Source of the DNA: Aegilops tauschii subsp. strangulata
Taxonomy: Eukaryota > Streptophyta > Magnoliopsida > Poales > Poaceae
DNA: 64,000 nucleotides
Direction of reading: 5' to 3'
Assembly: GCF_002575655.3 (NCBI RefSeq)
Contig: NC_053036.3
Location: forward strand, 196,386,788-196,450,787
Part shown: piece by piece, positions 22,223 through 33,799 of the stretch
Layout: each line of letters opens with the position of its first letter
Numbering within the stretch: position 1 is the stretch's first letter
The notes under the pieces: model-generated
Told to the model about the DNA's origin: nothing
Database searches by the model: none
The model's input: only the letters and a program-made list of their open reading frames with translations
Translations under genes and position numbers: made by a program

Positions 22223-22945
22223 ATGGCCTCCCAAATCTCCATGGTCGCCGCTGAGTACCAGGTTGGAGCCCTCACCGGTGATCAGTTCATCATCATCTAC
22301 ACACGTGGATCCGAGACGGTGAAAGCATGGCTTGCTCGCTTCCTACGCATGTTCAACAGTTCAACAGATGAGTGGGTCGCTGGGCTAGATGTTGAGTACA
22401 CCACAGTCCTGGGACGAGAGAAGGATCTAAAGGACGAAGAGAGGAAGAAGCCCGCCGTGATCCAGGTTTGCGTACCTAACGTTTGCTTGGTCTACCACAT
22501 ATGCCATGCCGACGTTGAGTGCCAGGATTTTAAGAACTTCCTCAAGGACAAAAGAGTGAAATTCATTACTGTAGGCTTTAAGAACGACAGGGATTTCCTG
22601 CGTCGGATAGGTCTCGCTGTAGGCCAGCCCTTTGATCTCCAGAAGGCAAGCCTGGTATCCTCCTCTCAACCTTCAATGTTGACCCTGGCAGCACCCATGA
22701 TTGATCCTTCGTATGCTAAACTGAAGAAACCTCATCACGAGTTTCATCATGCATGGGAGTCAAAGACATTAGATGAAGATCACATCCTGTACGCAACAAT
22801 GGATGCCTACCTTTGTTTAAATATCTACAAGGGTTGGATGAAGAAGCAGAGCCCACTGTCCGGTTCAATCAAGGAAGCATCGATGAAGAGGAAGAGGAAG
22901 AGGGACGAGGACGAAGTCGAGGACGTGGACTCGGACTCCAAGTAG
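22223..22945 (+). CDS. WRN-like 3'-5' exonuclease, intact single exon, 240 aa
   Basis: A DEDDy-family exonuclease of the Werner-exonuclease-like type, predicted to remove nucleotides from 3' ends. The start ATG follows AAATCC and is the first in a frame open for 240 codons. Key residues are present: Asp56 and Glu58 (LDVEYT, Exo I), Asp122 (VGFKNDRDFL, Exo II), and Tyr190 with Asp194 (YATMDAYL, Exo III). The tail MKRKRKRDEDEVEDVDSDSK is basic then acidic and could be a nuclear localisation signal. About 240 residues is usual for plant stand-alone members. It differs clearly from copies 1 and 2, so it is a separate paralogue. It lies inside the 30-kb CACTA that splits copy 1. In Arabidopsis the family member WEX is linked to RNA silencing; a similar role here is speculation. 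Confidence 0.85.
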   Translation: MASQISMVAAEYQVGALTGDQFIIIYTRGSETVKAWLARFLRMFNSSTDEWVAGLDVEYTTVLGREKDLKDEERKKPAVIQVCVPNVCLVYHICHADVECQDFKNFLKDKRVKFITVGFKNDRDFLRRIGLAVGQPFDLQKASLVSSSQPSMLTLAAPMIDPSYAKLKKPHHEFHHAWESKTLDEDHILYATMDAYLCLNIYKGWMKKQSPLSGSIKEASMKRKRKRDEDEVEDVDSDSK

Positions 22946-23210
22946 GTGGCAGTGCCGTCGCTCATGCTGGTTCTACTGCAGTGTCAAGCGGACCAGTTGC
23001 TTAGTTTATTTTCAAGGGTGTGTTGTGCTGAGGCCCCAGCAGAACTATGTTTATGTTCTTTCTCGTTATTTGAACTCTTTAGTACGTACAGTATTACTAG
23101 TACTATGTCTTACTACTGTTCTTCTTGCAGTTGGTACTACTGCTCGTATCTTCGTGTTCCTACTTTACTTAATACGTTCGTACTAGTAGTATCACTTGGG
23201 TCAGTCGATT

Positions 23211-23245
<35 letters not shown>

Positions 23246-23679
23246 CAGAGAGAGGAGCATCCGTAACACAACAACCATCTCTCTCGATTTGTCCGTCCCT
23301 CGCACGGTCGCATGCAACACATGCATCAACGCGCACATTTTGACACCCTCACCCGGCCCCTGCCCACCTCAAGGCCCGCACAATCTCTTCGGGAACACCC
23401 ATTTCTCTGCTTAGGTTTGTTTTCTCTCAATATCTGACACACACACACACAGACACATGCATCACAACACACACACACACTTCCCCGAGCACACAATTCA
23501 TCCCCATCCAAGGTTATACGGCGACCACTCTCGCTTGTGCTTCTTTGCACCCCAACATGCACAACACCTCAATCTTCAAAGAGGGCATCGAGCAGATCAA
23601 AGACGGCGACCACACCACGCTACAGAATGCGGGGTCATTTGGAAGCAGGGTGATGTGACGACGGCTGACTGACTCCTCC

Positions 23680-23722
<43 letters not shown>

Positions 23723-24352
23723 CACAAAATTACCAATCCCTCTCTCCCCCGCACAAAATTGTCAATCCCTCAACCCACGAGATCCTTCCCCTCTAGTCCA
23801 TGTTTTTCCAGCTCTCTCATCAAACATGTTGTCTCTTCTCCTTCCACGTATACAGAATCCAGATGCACACGCATCTCATGTATATTACATGTATCCATCT
23901 TTCTCACAGACCTAACTTCTTCCTCTCTCTTTCTCTCTCTATCTCTCTCTCTCTGTCTCGTTAGGTTTGTCTCCTACTCTCTCGTCCACATACATACAAT
24001 CTTTCCCGCCCTATCTGCTCCATCTTCAAAAGCTCTCTCTGCACGTTTCATTCACACATTGGGATATGTCAAAATGTTGCTTCTATAATGGCTGATGTAG
24101 AGTTATGGTTGTTTTTGTTGCATCCTACAAAGTAATAACTATGAAATGCATTTAGATTCTCATTTGACTGGGATTATGTGAGTTTGAGCATGTTGTGAAG
24201 TACTATAGACCTTGTATACATCTTGGGATTCGACAATGATTGTAACTATTGAATTGTATAGACCATTACATTCGAAGTCAATAGCCTAATATATTTATAT
24301 CACAATTTCAAAAAATGATTAGTTCACTACAAACTAAGAAAACAAATGTGTA
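22946..24352. other. Noncoding, rich in simple repeats
   Basis: 3' flank of the exonuclease gene followed by low-complexity DNA: (GA)n at about 23219-23256, (CA)n at 23436-23480, and (CT)n at 23690-23720 and 23920-23955. Frames in this stretch are compositionally biased and unsupported. Confidence 0.6.
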
Positions 24353-24588
24353 CTCCCTCCGTTTTTATTTAAGTCCGCGTATTAGCATTGGTCAAAGTCA
24401 AGTTTTGTAAACTCTCAGAAAGCTTATAACAAAAAAATTAACATATACAATAACAAATAAATACCATTAGATTCATTATTGAATGTACTTTCACATCATA
24501 CATATTTGTTATGGTAAATGTTTATATTTTTCTATAAACTTGGTCAAACTTTAGGAAGTTTGACTTCGGTCAAACCTAATATGCAGAG
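24353..24588. mobile_element. Stowaway-like MITE with a degenerate right end
   Basis: Starts after TA with CTCCCTCCGTTTTTATTTAA and contains TTGGTCAAAGTCAAG on the left, mirrored by CTTGGTCAAACTTTAG and TCGGTCAAACC on the right. The terminal GGAGGGAG is lost at the right. Confidence 0.55.
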
Positions 24589-24789
24589 TTTACTACTACT
24601 ACTCACTAGTTGCTTAGCCGAATCACTCAACACGCCACACGGGGAGTCCAGTGTCACAAAATTTTGAGGTCGGCAGGAAAATCTCCCGCGACCCTGATTC
24701 AAGCAGTGGGAAGTTACCATCATAGCCTTCGGAACAGGCCTATGGATGACGTTTAGTAGGGGGATGTTTTCGTAACTTCAGGTTCACCC

Positions 24790-25160
24790 TACCCAGCCAA
24801 CCCCACCCCGGCACCCAGAGTAGTACACCTGAATACTCCCCATTTTCTATCCCCACCGCAAAATAGACTTCTCCACAGCACCGCAGCCTTCGTGCTCCTC
24901 CCCTTTACATCGGCGCACTCGTCCACCGCAGCGCATCTGCCTCATCGACGACCTCGTACGCCACACTGGAGCCGGTCCACCGTCGTCGTTGTACACGGAG
25001 CCTCTTCCCCGGCATCGTCTTCCACGGTCTCGGATCTTCTTCCCGGAAGCCGATGCTAAGCGCAGAAGTACCACCGTCGTGGACAACGAACTGACTCCCG
25101 TTGCCGACCATGACTCACAGAGGCCGCCGCGACCATCGTTCTCCTCCTCGATTGGTAATG
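24790..25160 (+). other. Possible 5' exon of an unidentified gene
   Basis: A GC-rich, codon-like stretch ends at a plausible donor (CGATTG then GTAATG, about 25155). Its composition resembles the 5' exon region at 31100-31460. No domain recognised, and the frame carries a stop. Confidence 0.25.
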
Positions 25161-25384
25161 TGTGTATTGAATCACTTAGCAGTACATGTGCAATTCCAAT
25201 TTTGTTCATACCTACCCTTCAAATTTCCTGGGTGCTATTGTTCCCGTAAAAGTAATTGGTTATAGCCTCCATTGTCCAATAGAATATCAGCTTGTAATTG
25301 TGCGTCGCTCCTGTATCGCGCTGTGCTTGGGTAGGTTTTTCATCTGCAACCAGTAGTGTGGCAAGTGATGGAAAGGTTTTTAGA

Positions 25385-25576
25385 ACTAGCAAGATGCCCA
25401 TGCGTTGTACGCATCAAGATGCATTTGTATGAGTAGTTTATCTTGTGGGAGAAAAGGATGAACGAGGGAAGGCCTTATTTGCAAATCTGGAGAGGGGTAT
25501 GGGTATCTTTTTGCAAAATTCCCATTTGTTTCCTTCCTATCGGTCAGATATAAATTGGACGGCCTATATTGCAAGA
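25385..25576. mobile_element. Half copy of the fold-back element at 28993
   Basis: ACTAGCAAGATGCCCATGCG through AAAAGGATGAACGAGGGAA to GGCCTATATTGCAAG matches one arm of the element at 28993-29432. The second arm is absent. Confidence 0.6.
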
Positions 25577-25872
25577 AAAAAAAGTATAGAGAAAAATAGG
25601 TAGACAGTAAAGGAAGTAGAGATAAATATAAAATATAAAATAAATATAACAGTAGAGAAGAGAGTAGAGATAGCAGAGACGTCGGGAAAGGATCACGTGC
25701 GTGCGGGAAAAAGCGGCCGGGCGTGCGCTAGTTTTGGCGCGCGGCGTCCGGCGCGCTTTATAAAATCCAATGCCCTCCCAGCGCTCTGTGCCTTGCCACC
25801 GCTCTCTCCCCACTCTGTGCCTCGCCACCGCTCTCTCCCCACTCTTTTTCGCCTCTCCGCCGCCGCACCACC
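25577..25872. other. Promoter-proximal region of the AP2/ERF gene
   Basis: AT-rich until 25680, then GC-rich. TATAAAA at about 25760 (CGCTTTATAAAATCC) is a plausible TATA box, 113 bp before the ATG at 25873. The sequence between contains two copies of CCACCGCTCTCTCCCCACTCT. Confidence 0.45.
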
Positions 25873-26457
25873 ATGCCGCCGCGTCGCTGGGAAACTTGGG
25901 GATACCGCGGCGTCCGCGCGCGCCCCTTCGGCGGCTTCTCCGCCGAGATCCGGTTCCGCGGGATGCGCCTCAGCCTCGGCAATTTTGACACCGCCAACGA
26001 GGCCGCCCGCCCGTACGACGTGGCGGTGTGGCGCCCCCGGTGGCCTCATAGAACATTGAACTTCCCCAACGTGCCGACGCGGGAGCGGGCGCAGGAGCTC
26101 GCGCCTCTGCCGCGGCTTAGCACCGACGAGGATTGTCGCGACAACCGTAGGCGGGAGCACCGTCTCGGCATCACCGAGATGGACGAGGAAGCCATGGCGC
26201 TGTGGCGCCAACACTTCCCGTAGGACATCATCAAAGAGCGCGAGTTCTACGCGCAAAGGAGGGCGGAGAGGGATAAGAGGAGGGCGGAGCGAGCCGCCTA
26301 TCGCGAGGACAAGCGTAGGCGAAAAGCGGACGCTCAATTCAACATGAGGCTAGGAGCAGCGTCGCCCAGGGAATCCTACGACGATCGGTATCTTCACGCC
26401 TACAGTCAGACGTCGGAGGAGGACATCACCGAGGAGGAGTCGGACGACGAGGAGTAG
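25873..26457 (+). pseudogene. AP2/ERF-domain transcription factor with one nonsense codon
   Basis: Starts MPPRRWETWGYRGVRARPFG and shows a full AP2/ERF DNA-binding domain: YRGVR, the AEIR element (FSAEIRFRG), the LGNFDTANEAA element and DVAVW, ending LNFPN. After the domain come an Arg-rich segment and WRQHFP, then TAG at 26221-26223. The same frame continues for 77 codons (DIIKEREFYAQRRAERDKRR to SEEDITEEESDDEE) to a second TAG at 26455-26457. The first TAG is best explained as CAG to TAG. A protein of 116 residues retaining the DNA-binding domain could still be made. A TATA-like box lies 113 bp upstream. It sits inside the 30-kb CACTA. Confidence 0.8.
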
Positions 26458-26688
26458 TTGAATTATCTTTTTTTATCTATCTATGCTGAGAACTATCCTC
26501 TACTCTCTAGTATCTACTTCTCGATCTCAGCACTGTAAACGCTTTTTTAAAGCGCCGCGCGTTGCGATTCTGTTGGAGATGCTCTAACATGGCAGACGAG
26601 TGCTTTAATGTTGCCCACAAGATGCGCGAGTATTACTAGTAGTATATTTTTCTTGCCATGTTGAGATTTTAAAACCACGAGTGCGAAC

Positions 26689-27472
26689 ATGCAGAGGAGC
26701 AATGAAGACCAAACACGGGATATTCAGGACATCTTCAAGGAGCGTGGCTAGTTAAAGAGGAGCTGCACCGAACCTGTAAAACGAACTTTGGTAAGTAACA
26801 CCCTATCAAATACTTTTGTGTAGCCTCGTGTTCTTCGATGTGTATATGTTGTAGTTTTTGTTTCTCTTAAGCGTGGTGTTCTTCGATGTGTAATAAGAAG
26901 AGTCTTAATTGTCCTAATGCTTTCGTTTTTAGCTTGATGTAGGAAGTGGGTGTTCTCACCTTGTAGTCTGTTTTTATTTTTTTTCCTTTTGAATTCACTT
27001 CTCCGAGTTCTGTTTATCTGGCTTCTACTAAATGGATCTAGGTTGCTCTGAGTATTGATCTAAAAAATAAGTAACTTCATGTCAGGATGCAGTTCCTGCG
27101 AGGAGGGAAGTATGGTCAACCTCGAGATCATGTTTCCAAAATGAGGCTGGATTACACACAAGGTGCCAGTTCCCTAATGATGCTAGATTAGACACAAGGT
27201 GCAAATTCCCAGATGATGCTGGATTACACACAAGCCAGGTGGAGTCGTCAGCTGTTCATGTCCTCGTGGCATTAGTAAAGGCTGAAAGAAAGCGTGCATC
27301 AGCGCTTGAGAATGTAGCTGAGTTCCCGAAGAAGCGAAAAGAGCAATCAGATGCTCTCTTCACCCAAGCCAAAGAAGAGATGGAAGAAGCCATAAATAAG
27401 CTAGCAGAGGCAGAGCAGGCTAGGCGTCTCCTGCTATCTAAAACTGTTGTCAATACAAAATTTCCTTCATAA
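26689..27472 (+). pseudogene. Two-exon coiled-coil protein gene of unknown family
   Basis: Exon 1 (26689-26790, starts MQRSNEDQTRDIQDIFKE) ends at GTAAGT. Exon 2 starts after GTCAG at 27086 (DAVPARREVWSTSRSCFQ), runs in the same phase, and ends at a TAA at 27470-27472. Exon 1 contains a TAG at 26749-26751, so the model is broken or the true start lies elsewhere. Exon 2 first has a 12-residue repeat (NEAGLHTRCQFP, NDARLDTRCKFP, DDAGLHTSQ). It ends in a strongly helical, charged tail (VKAERKRASALENVAEF to AEAEQARRLLL) that should form a coiled coil. No family was recognised. It lies in the CACTA between the AP2/ERF gene and repeats. Confidence 0.5.
27137..27236 (+). repeat. 36-bp in-frame repeat in the coiled-coil gene
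   Basis: GATGCTGGATTACACACAAG and variants recur three times at 36-bp spacing, coding a 12-residue repeat. The last unit is truncated. Confidence 0.75.
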
Positions 27473-28992
27473 TAGCTAGGTTCAAATGTTTATCCAGTCA
27501 GCATGCCTGTTGTGATGTCCGTGCATCTACTGATGTGGCACAAAATGTTTTTTTTTCGGGTCATGTAATAATAGCAATTACTTTCCAAACAATAACAGAC
27601 GAAGCATTGGACATGGTATAGTTCACGCGCAAGCCCGACATTCCAAGTTCAACTTCCACATCAAACTCATGTTCACAGATATCTGCACATTCATACATAA
27701 TGTCCACAACCATGATTCACTTCAAAGCCAAAAAAAATGTGAGGAGAGTTATAAATAAAGAAAATCCTCTACTAGTTCCTGCTACCAGTGCGAGCACAAC
27801 AAGTCAAGACCATGCGTAAATTAATTATATTTTAGTCATTTTTTGTGTTCTAAAATGCCTGCCGGCTCGCGGAAGGACGTGTTGCCGGCACACGCGCGGA
27901 TTTAATGAAGGCAGGCGGGGCAGTCTTAAGCTGGTTGCACGCGGCGAGGAGGCATGCTCAGCCGGGCCTGCAGCGAGTGCGGCCCTCTTGGCCGGCGCGC
28001 CGGTTCAATGCCTGCGCTATGAGAGGTCGCGTCCGTGTCAGAGCAATCACTCCCTCCAGTCCTTTTTTGTTTGAGTATAACAAAATCTCGTTTTCCATTC
28101 ACATTTTACAAGTAAAATTCATGGACAAACTTTGACCCACAGTACGATGGGGACTAGTAAACCAGAATGGAGGTAGTAATTTTTTTTAATCAAAGAAGGG
28201 TTTCCCCTTCCGATTTTCATTACTGAAAACCAGCATCTAAATCTAAACCATAGTATTTGCCCTAGAACTACCAGGTTCAACATCTCGCAACATAAACCCA
28301 TACAACCTCCATCGCAAAAAATACCATACAACCATACGCCAAGGAGGTACGTAGTACTATGAGTTCCATTTTTGCTCCAAACCAATCGTTCTAAAAACTA
28401 CTTACTACTTATAATGCGCCACTGAAAATCGGAACTCTTAACCCCGCTATAAAAACGATATTTTAAACGTGGCTACTCGATCTGTGGCAACTGGCGAGCC
28501 ACCGCGCTCCAAGTCGTTCACCTGTGGTCCCGGCCATCAACTCCTACGAATCAAATTATCACACGAGCTGACTATTCCTACAAAGGTGCTGCACCACGTA
28601 CCCGGTACCCGCGAATGCAGCAATCGTGCACCTAGGGTTTTAGGGTTTATTTGTTAACGTCGCCTTTACGTAACACTCATGTGTGCGAGACAGCGAGATG
28701 CCGACTGCGTGCGTGCGCCTCTTCTCTTCGTATATGTACTCCACCGTTTGTCTGGTGTCCAAAAAATTATAATAACTACTAGCAATGTGCCACTGCGTTG
28801 CCACACGATCAAAGTAGATTAATACATATTCACCGATTTGATAGAAAAAAGTCTAGTTTTCAAATACGTATATCACTAAAAATATGTTATGTTTCACTCA
28901 AAATATATTCCTTTGGCGGTTTTGATGAGATAAGGGAGGAATGTTGTTGGTTTCAAGATTCGAGAAGTGGTATATGTCTAATTTCTACTCTT
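27473..28992. other. Noncoding, no gene recognised
   Basis: 3' flank of the coiled-coil gene, an AT-rich stretch to about 27840, a GC-rich stretch at 27850-28045, a MITE-like segment, then AT-rich DNA. ACTAGCAATGTGCCACTGCG at about 28778 is another degenerate end of the fold-back family. Confidence 0.4.
28050..28174. mobile_element. Possible degenerate MITE
   Basis: CTCCCTCCAGTCC on the left and AACCAGAATGGAGGTAG on the right are short inverted ends. The right arm (GATGGGGACTAGTAAACCAG) matches the right arm of the MITE ending at 20556. Confidence 0.4.
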
Positions 28993-29432
28993 ACTAGCAA
29001 GATGCCCGTGCGTTGCACGGAACATCAAGATCTTGTGGGAGAAAAGGATGAACGAGGGAATGCCTTATCTGCAAATGTGGTGAAGAGTGCGGGTAAATTG
29101 CCATATTTTCCTTCCTACCCGTCAGATATAAATCGGATGACCTACATTGCAGGATGGCAGGCCCACCATCATCACCAACTCTATTTTTTATCCCTACTCT
29201 TATAAAAAGCATTGTCGGTGATGATCGTGTGCCTGCCATCCTGCAATATAGGCCGTCCGATCTATATCTGACGGATAGGAAGGAAACTATGGCAATTTTG
29301 CAAAAAGATACCCACACCCCTCTCCACATTTGCAAATAAGGCCTTCCCTCGTTCATCCTTTTCCCCCACAAGATAAACTACTCATACAAATGCATCTTGA
29401 TGTTCCATGCAACGCATGGGCATCTTGCTAGT
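28993..29432. mobile_element. 440-bp fold-back (inverted-repeat) element
   Basis: ACTAGCAAGATGCCCGTGCG at the left and CGCATGGGCATCTTGCTAGT at the right are inverted copies. The similarity extends about 190 bp inward on each arm (AAAAGGATGAACGAGGGAA, GTCAGATATA, TTGCAGGATGGCAGG and their complements), leaving a small loop near 29190. A half copy lies at 25385-25576. The superfamily was not determined. Confidence 0.75.
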
Positions 29433-30300
29433 TGTTGCAAAAAGCCCATGTGTGTGTGTGAGAGAGAGGGAGAGTGGAGGAGGACGGAGTGCATGTGTGA
29501 CAAAGACACAAGGAGTGTGTGTGCGATAGGTATCAACTTAAAATGAGGCGATAGTGTGTGTGTGCACAATCGAGAGGGCGTCTCTCAAGAAGGGAAGAAA
29601 AATCTACATATACAAGGAGCGGGAGAGAGACATGTATGCGATGGTGGAAGCATGAGTGTGCGGGTGTATAAACCTATCTAGAGGCTAGCTAGTCGATAAA
29701 TGTTTGTGAGAGAAATACGAGTCGGGGTGCGAAAGCGAGAGTTTTGTGTGTGAGAGAGAGAGAGACGGTAGTCGGGAAGGGGAGTGGAAGCAGGAGTTGT
29801 GTGTGTGTGTCTGTGAGAGAGAGAGGAGACGGTAGTCGGGGTTGTCTGATCGGTAAACAAATGAATAATGTCAGTCTGGGATGGAGACGAAAAGGAGACC
29901 CCAACAAATGTTGTGTCTACAGGCGAGAGAGAGAGAGTAATTTTAGTGGTATGAGTCATATGTAGAGACATATAGGGTGTGTGAGAGAATCCCATAGAGA
30001 GAAAGACAAAGTGAAAGACGAGTGGAGACTGTGTGTGTGGCGGTGAAAAAGAAAGCTTAGGTACCGAGTGATACCAGAGAATAGTAGAGATGTGAGAGAT
30101 AATGAAAACCGTGTAATGTATAATGATAGGGAGAGTGTGACACTTCTCAAGGGAGACGTCGAGAGACCATGTTTGCGAGGGTAGGAGAAACATGAAGTGA
30201 GCGTGCGGGTGAGCTGGAGAAAAGAGAGTGATAGCTACCTGAAGGAGCATGCATGCGAGAGAGAGATGGGCGTGAAAGGAGTGAACAAAAAAGGGATTCA
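29433..30300. repeat. Low-complexity GT/GA-rich tract
   Basis: Long runs such as GTGTGTGTGTGAGAGAGAG recur from 29450 to 30260. The complement would be CT/CA-rich like 23420-24020, so these may be inverted relatives, although no unique shared block was aligned. Frames here are biased and not supported. Confidence 0.6.
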
Positions 30301-31080
30301 AATATTTGAATTCAAGATGATGATACATGTAATACATACTCGAACCAAAATTGATCTATCAAACATGCATACTCATATGAATTCACGCACATCTATGTTA
30401 TTTAATATGTAGATATTACTGATCCATACATTTTAGTAGAACATAATTTGGTTAAATTTTTTTAAATTCAACCTTAAGACTTCGAGATCGTTGTATTTGT
30501 AAATCATATTATACATATAAAGGAGCAGAATTCTTTGTTGTGCTTTTGAAAGTATATATAAAAAATGATGTATATAGAATGTAATTCCAATTGAAAATGG
30601 ATCCCGCCCGAAAAAAATAGAATACAAACGGGATTCAAATTGAGTTGGCACGGTAAACGTGCACTCTGCAAAATTTGAACGAAGTGGGGAAAGTCGCAGT
30701 AACCGCCCGAAACCAAAATCTGTGAGATGGAAATCACTACTGCCTATCCCTGCCATGCAAAGCCTATCTGCTGGATTTCTATAGGTTTCGATAGGGGTAG
30801 GTTTGTAATTTCACCCAAACGTGACGTAACCGCCTCTCACCCGGATTCATACACGGCCGGCGCCAAAAGACAGTGTGTCCTCGGCCGAAATCGACTCCCT
30901 CCCTGATTCATATTCATACACAGTGGGCGCCAAAAACAAACTCTCGTCGGCAAATATTTGGTGTATGCGAGATTACCGTCAGATCCCCAACCGACTAATG
31001 TTGATGTGATGTAGTAGAAATTTGAAACGGGGGCTAAGTTTGTAAATTTCCTCGCATTTGAGACAAGCGCGCCCTGAATA
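30301..31080. other. AT-rich to mixed noncoding stretch
   Basis: No gene or element recognised. CGGCGCCAAAA and GGGCGCCAAAA motifs recur at about 30858, 30923 and 31130 and may mark the promoter region of the next gene. Confidence 0.35.
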
Positions 31081-32088
31081 CATGGTTCCCCCCTGCCTCT
31101 CTACCTCCCTTTTCCCCATTCGTACTCCGTGGGCGCCAAAACACCCTCTCCACCCCAACCTCCTCTGTCCGCCACCCCATCCACCACCGTCCTCCTCCAC
31201 CATGCCGGAGCTGATACCCCGACGTCGCCGTCCATTACAAGAGATCGACCTCTCTCATCCATGGCTTCGGACCGGGATCCTTGCATCCCGTCCTCTCGCT
31301 TCATCCCCGCCGTCGTCCACCTTGCCGGCGCCGCTCCTACGACCGTCTCGTCCACCACGCCCCGTCGCCACCGTCTACCCTCCTAGATCTGCTTCCAAGC
31401 CGCCGACAGCCATCGCTACCACAACACCGTCAAATTCTCAGCAGATGCGTACACGGCGCCGCACCAGAGGCGGTACTCTTTCGTATCTGCTCAACTTATT
31501 TATCGCAGCAAGAAAATAGATCGCCACTGCTTTACTCTGATTTCTTGTCTTGGTTGCGAAGTTGCCTTTGTCCGGTTTGCACCTTCAGATCCGCCATGGC
31601 ACGCTCAACACTATACTCCCAATGCTTATGGTTTTCCCCTTTTATATTCCACACTAGTTAAATCACAGTAGACTAAATTTCAAAATTGGGTCAGTCGATT
31701 TTTCAGAGCTTGCCGGAGTTCGCCGGTGCGATCGAAGGGGCTCGGGTGGTTATGGGGCCTCGCTGAACGAAGAAAGCTCGACGCGGGTGGGGGTTGGGGC
31801 GGGGGTGGGGGTGGGGGTGGCGGAGGAACACAGGCGGTGGGGGCCGGTGGTCCGGCCGGCGGCCCGTGCAGTGTTCTGTATGGGAAGAATCAGAGACGAG
31901 GAAGAAGAAGGGTTAGGAGACGTAGGATCTTCATCCAACCGCCTGAAATGGCCGAGAGACAGCTGGGAGTTGCATTCTTAATGCGCTCTGGTTCATCATG
32001 TGTGGGCACTGCGCAACCAACATTTTATTATCCAAAATCTGCTTGCTCTTCTTTACCATGTTCCTCTTCCGTTCTTCTTTAATATGTA

Positions 32089-32247
32089 CTCTCTCCGTAC
32101 CTAAATACAAGTCTTTGTATAGATTCCACCATGGACTACATATGGAGCAAAATGAGTGAATCTACACTCTAAAATGTATCTGGATACATCTGTATGTGAT
32201 CCATAGTGGAAATCTCTACCAAGACTTATATTTTGGAACGGAGGGAG
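32089..32247. mobile_element. 159-bp Stowaway MITE, TA target
   Basis: CTCTCTCCGTACCTAAATAC at the left and TTTTGGAACGGAGGGAG at the right, flanked by TA at 32087-32088 and 32248-32249. The middle contains GAGCAAAATGAGTGAATCTA, typical of a very common Triticeae Stowaway family (Thalos-like; name not certain). Confidence 0.85.
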
Positions 32248-33799
32248 TATGATAGTAGTACAGTATGTTCCTTGTACTGAAGATGAGCAGGGACATTTGC
32301 TGTGTAGAGGTCTATACGGTCGGTTGTGATGGACACTTTGAGCCCCTTTGATTCGTAGGATCTTGTAAACATAGGAATAGGATTTGTAGTGGCCTGCCCA
32401 CTTGAATCCTATAAGAATAGCAAGGAAATGCGGGGAGCTGTGTCGCCTTTGAGAGTTACACTGATATTAACAGTACCGCACCTTCACTTGAAGAGAGCTG
32501 GTATCTGAAGACTTTCTAGCCGTACCGGCAATACTAGCACATATATTCCAGCAAGTTCCACTTTGCTGATTTTACTCTGATGCTTAAGGTTTTCCCGTTA
32601 TATCAACACTATGATCTGTGTAGCTGCTTTGTGTCGCACTAGCAGCAGTGCACTCTTGAAGCTAAACACTGCAATGACTTACAAAATTGGCACCAAGGCA
32701 TTGAGTGCCATTCTGGATGCAATGAAACTCATACGCTCCCCACCTGTTGATTCTTGTTCAGAATATGATCCTAATGACTATTCTAACCTCGAGGAGTCAA
32801 AGGCAGATGGCCTGTCCTGTTCACCCATCAAGGCGCCTGTTCTAATTTGGCAATGTTTTATTGATTGCGGGTATCTTGCATAAGTTGTCTTGCATTTCTT
32901 CTACTTTGTTGCACCGCCATCTTCTTAGTTTACTCATCATATATGTCGAGATGCCATGCCTATCCATTATCAATACATATTCCATCTGTCATCATACCAT
33001 GTTTTTCCACTCAAATGTTGTTCTTGTGCATCAGACATCAAAAAGGAAGAGGGTGATTGCCGAACCTGAAGGAGGACCAGCAAAGTCCTTGAAAAACGTG
33101 GTGGTGCCGGAGAAATCAGACAGCACCCCACTTATATTGGTTGTACAACCAGTGACACAAAACGTAGGACCGACTCCAGCAGACTGTACCCATACTTCAC
33201 TGGCCACACCACTAGCCCCACCACACAGGACCTGCACTCCAGCAAAAGGTATACTGATTTCATTTGCCATAGCACCAGCTGTACCACTGAAAAATCCCAC
33301 TCCAGCAAAAAGTACAGCAAGTCCACCGGCCGAAGACCTATCCCAACTGCAGAGACGGCCAATTCCTGCAGATTGGAACCCCATTCCATTTATTCCCAGT
33401 TTAAAAGACAATGCTTTCAATGTTGTTAGGGACTACGTGCTTATATTCCCATCATGGGAAGATTTTTGTGAAGACAAACACCATTTTCACATCTTCCTGT
33501 CCAACTTACGTGTAAGTGCTATTATTCATGGTTATTATTTTCCTGTTTTCTGCTGATTGAACACATCAATGATTTACATTACATTGTTATAACTAGGCGA
33601 GGGTCAATCTGGATAGTCATGACGAGCAAAGCTTGCTTGTGCTTTTCAAGGAAGCGTTGCAGCAGTATCGGTGTTACCTGAGGAAATCACACTTTGATGG
33701 CAAGTCTATAAACGAATTTCCGGTGAAGTCTCCTGTGCTAAATTTAGAAGACATTGAATGGAAAACCTTGTTATGCACTGGTCTCATTCCTAGGATGAG

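Noticed and set aside
29678..30337. 219-codon minus-strand frame rich in Ser, His and Leu
   Set aside because: It runs through GT/GA microsatellite DNA, and its composition reflects the repeat.
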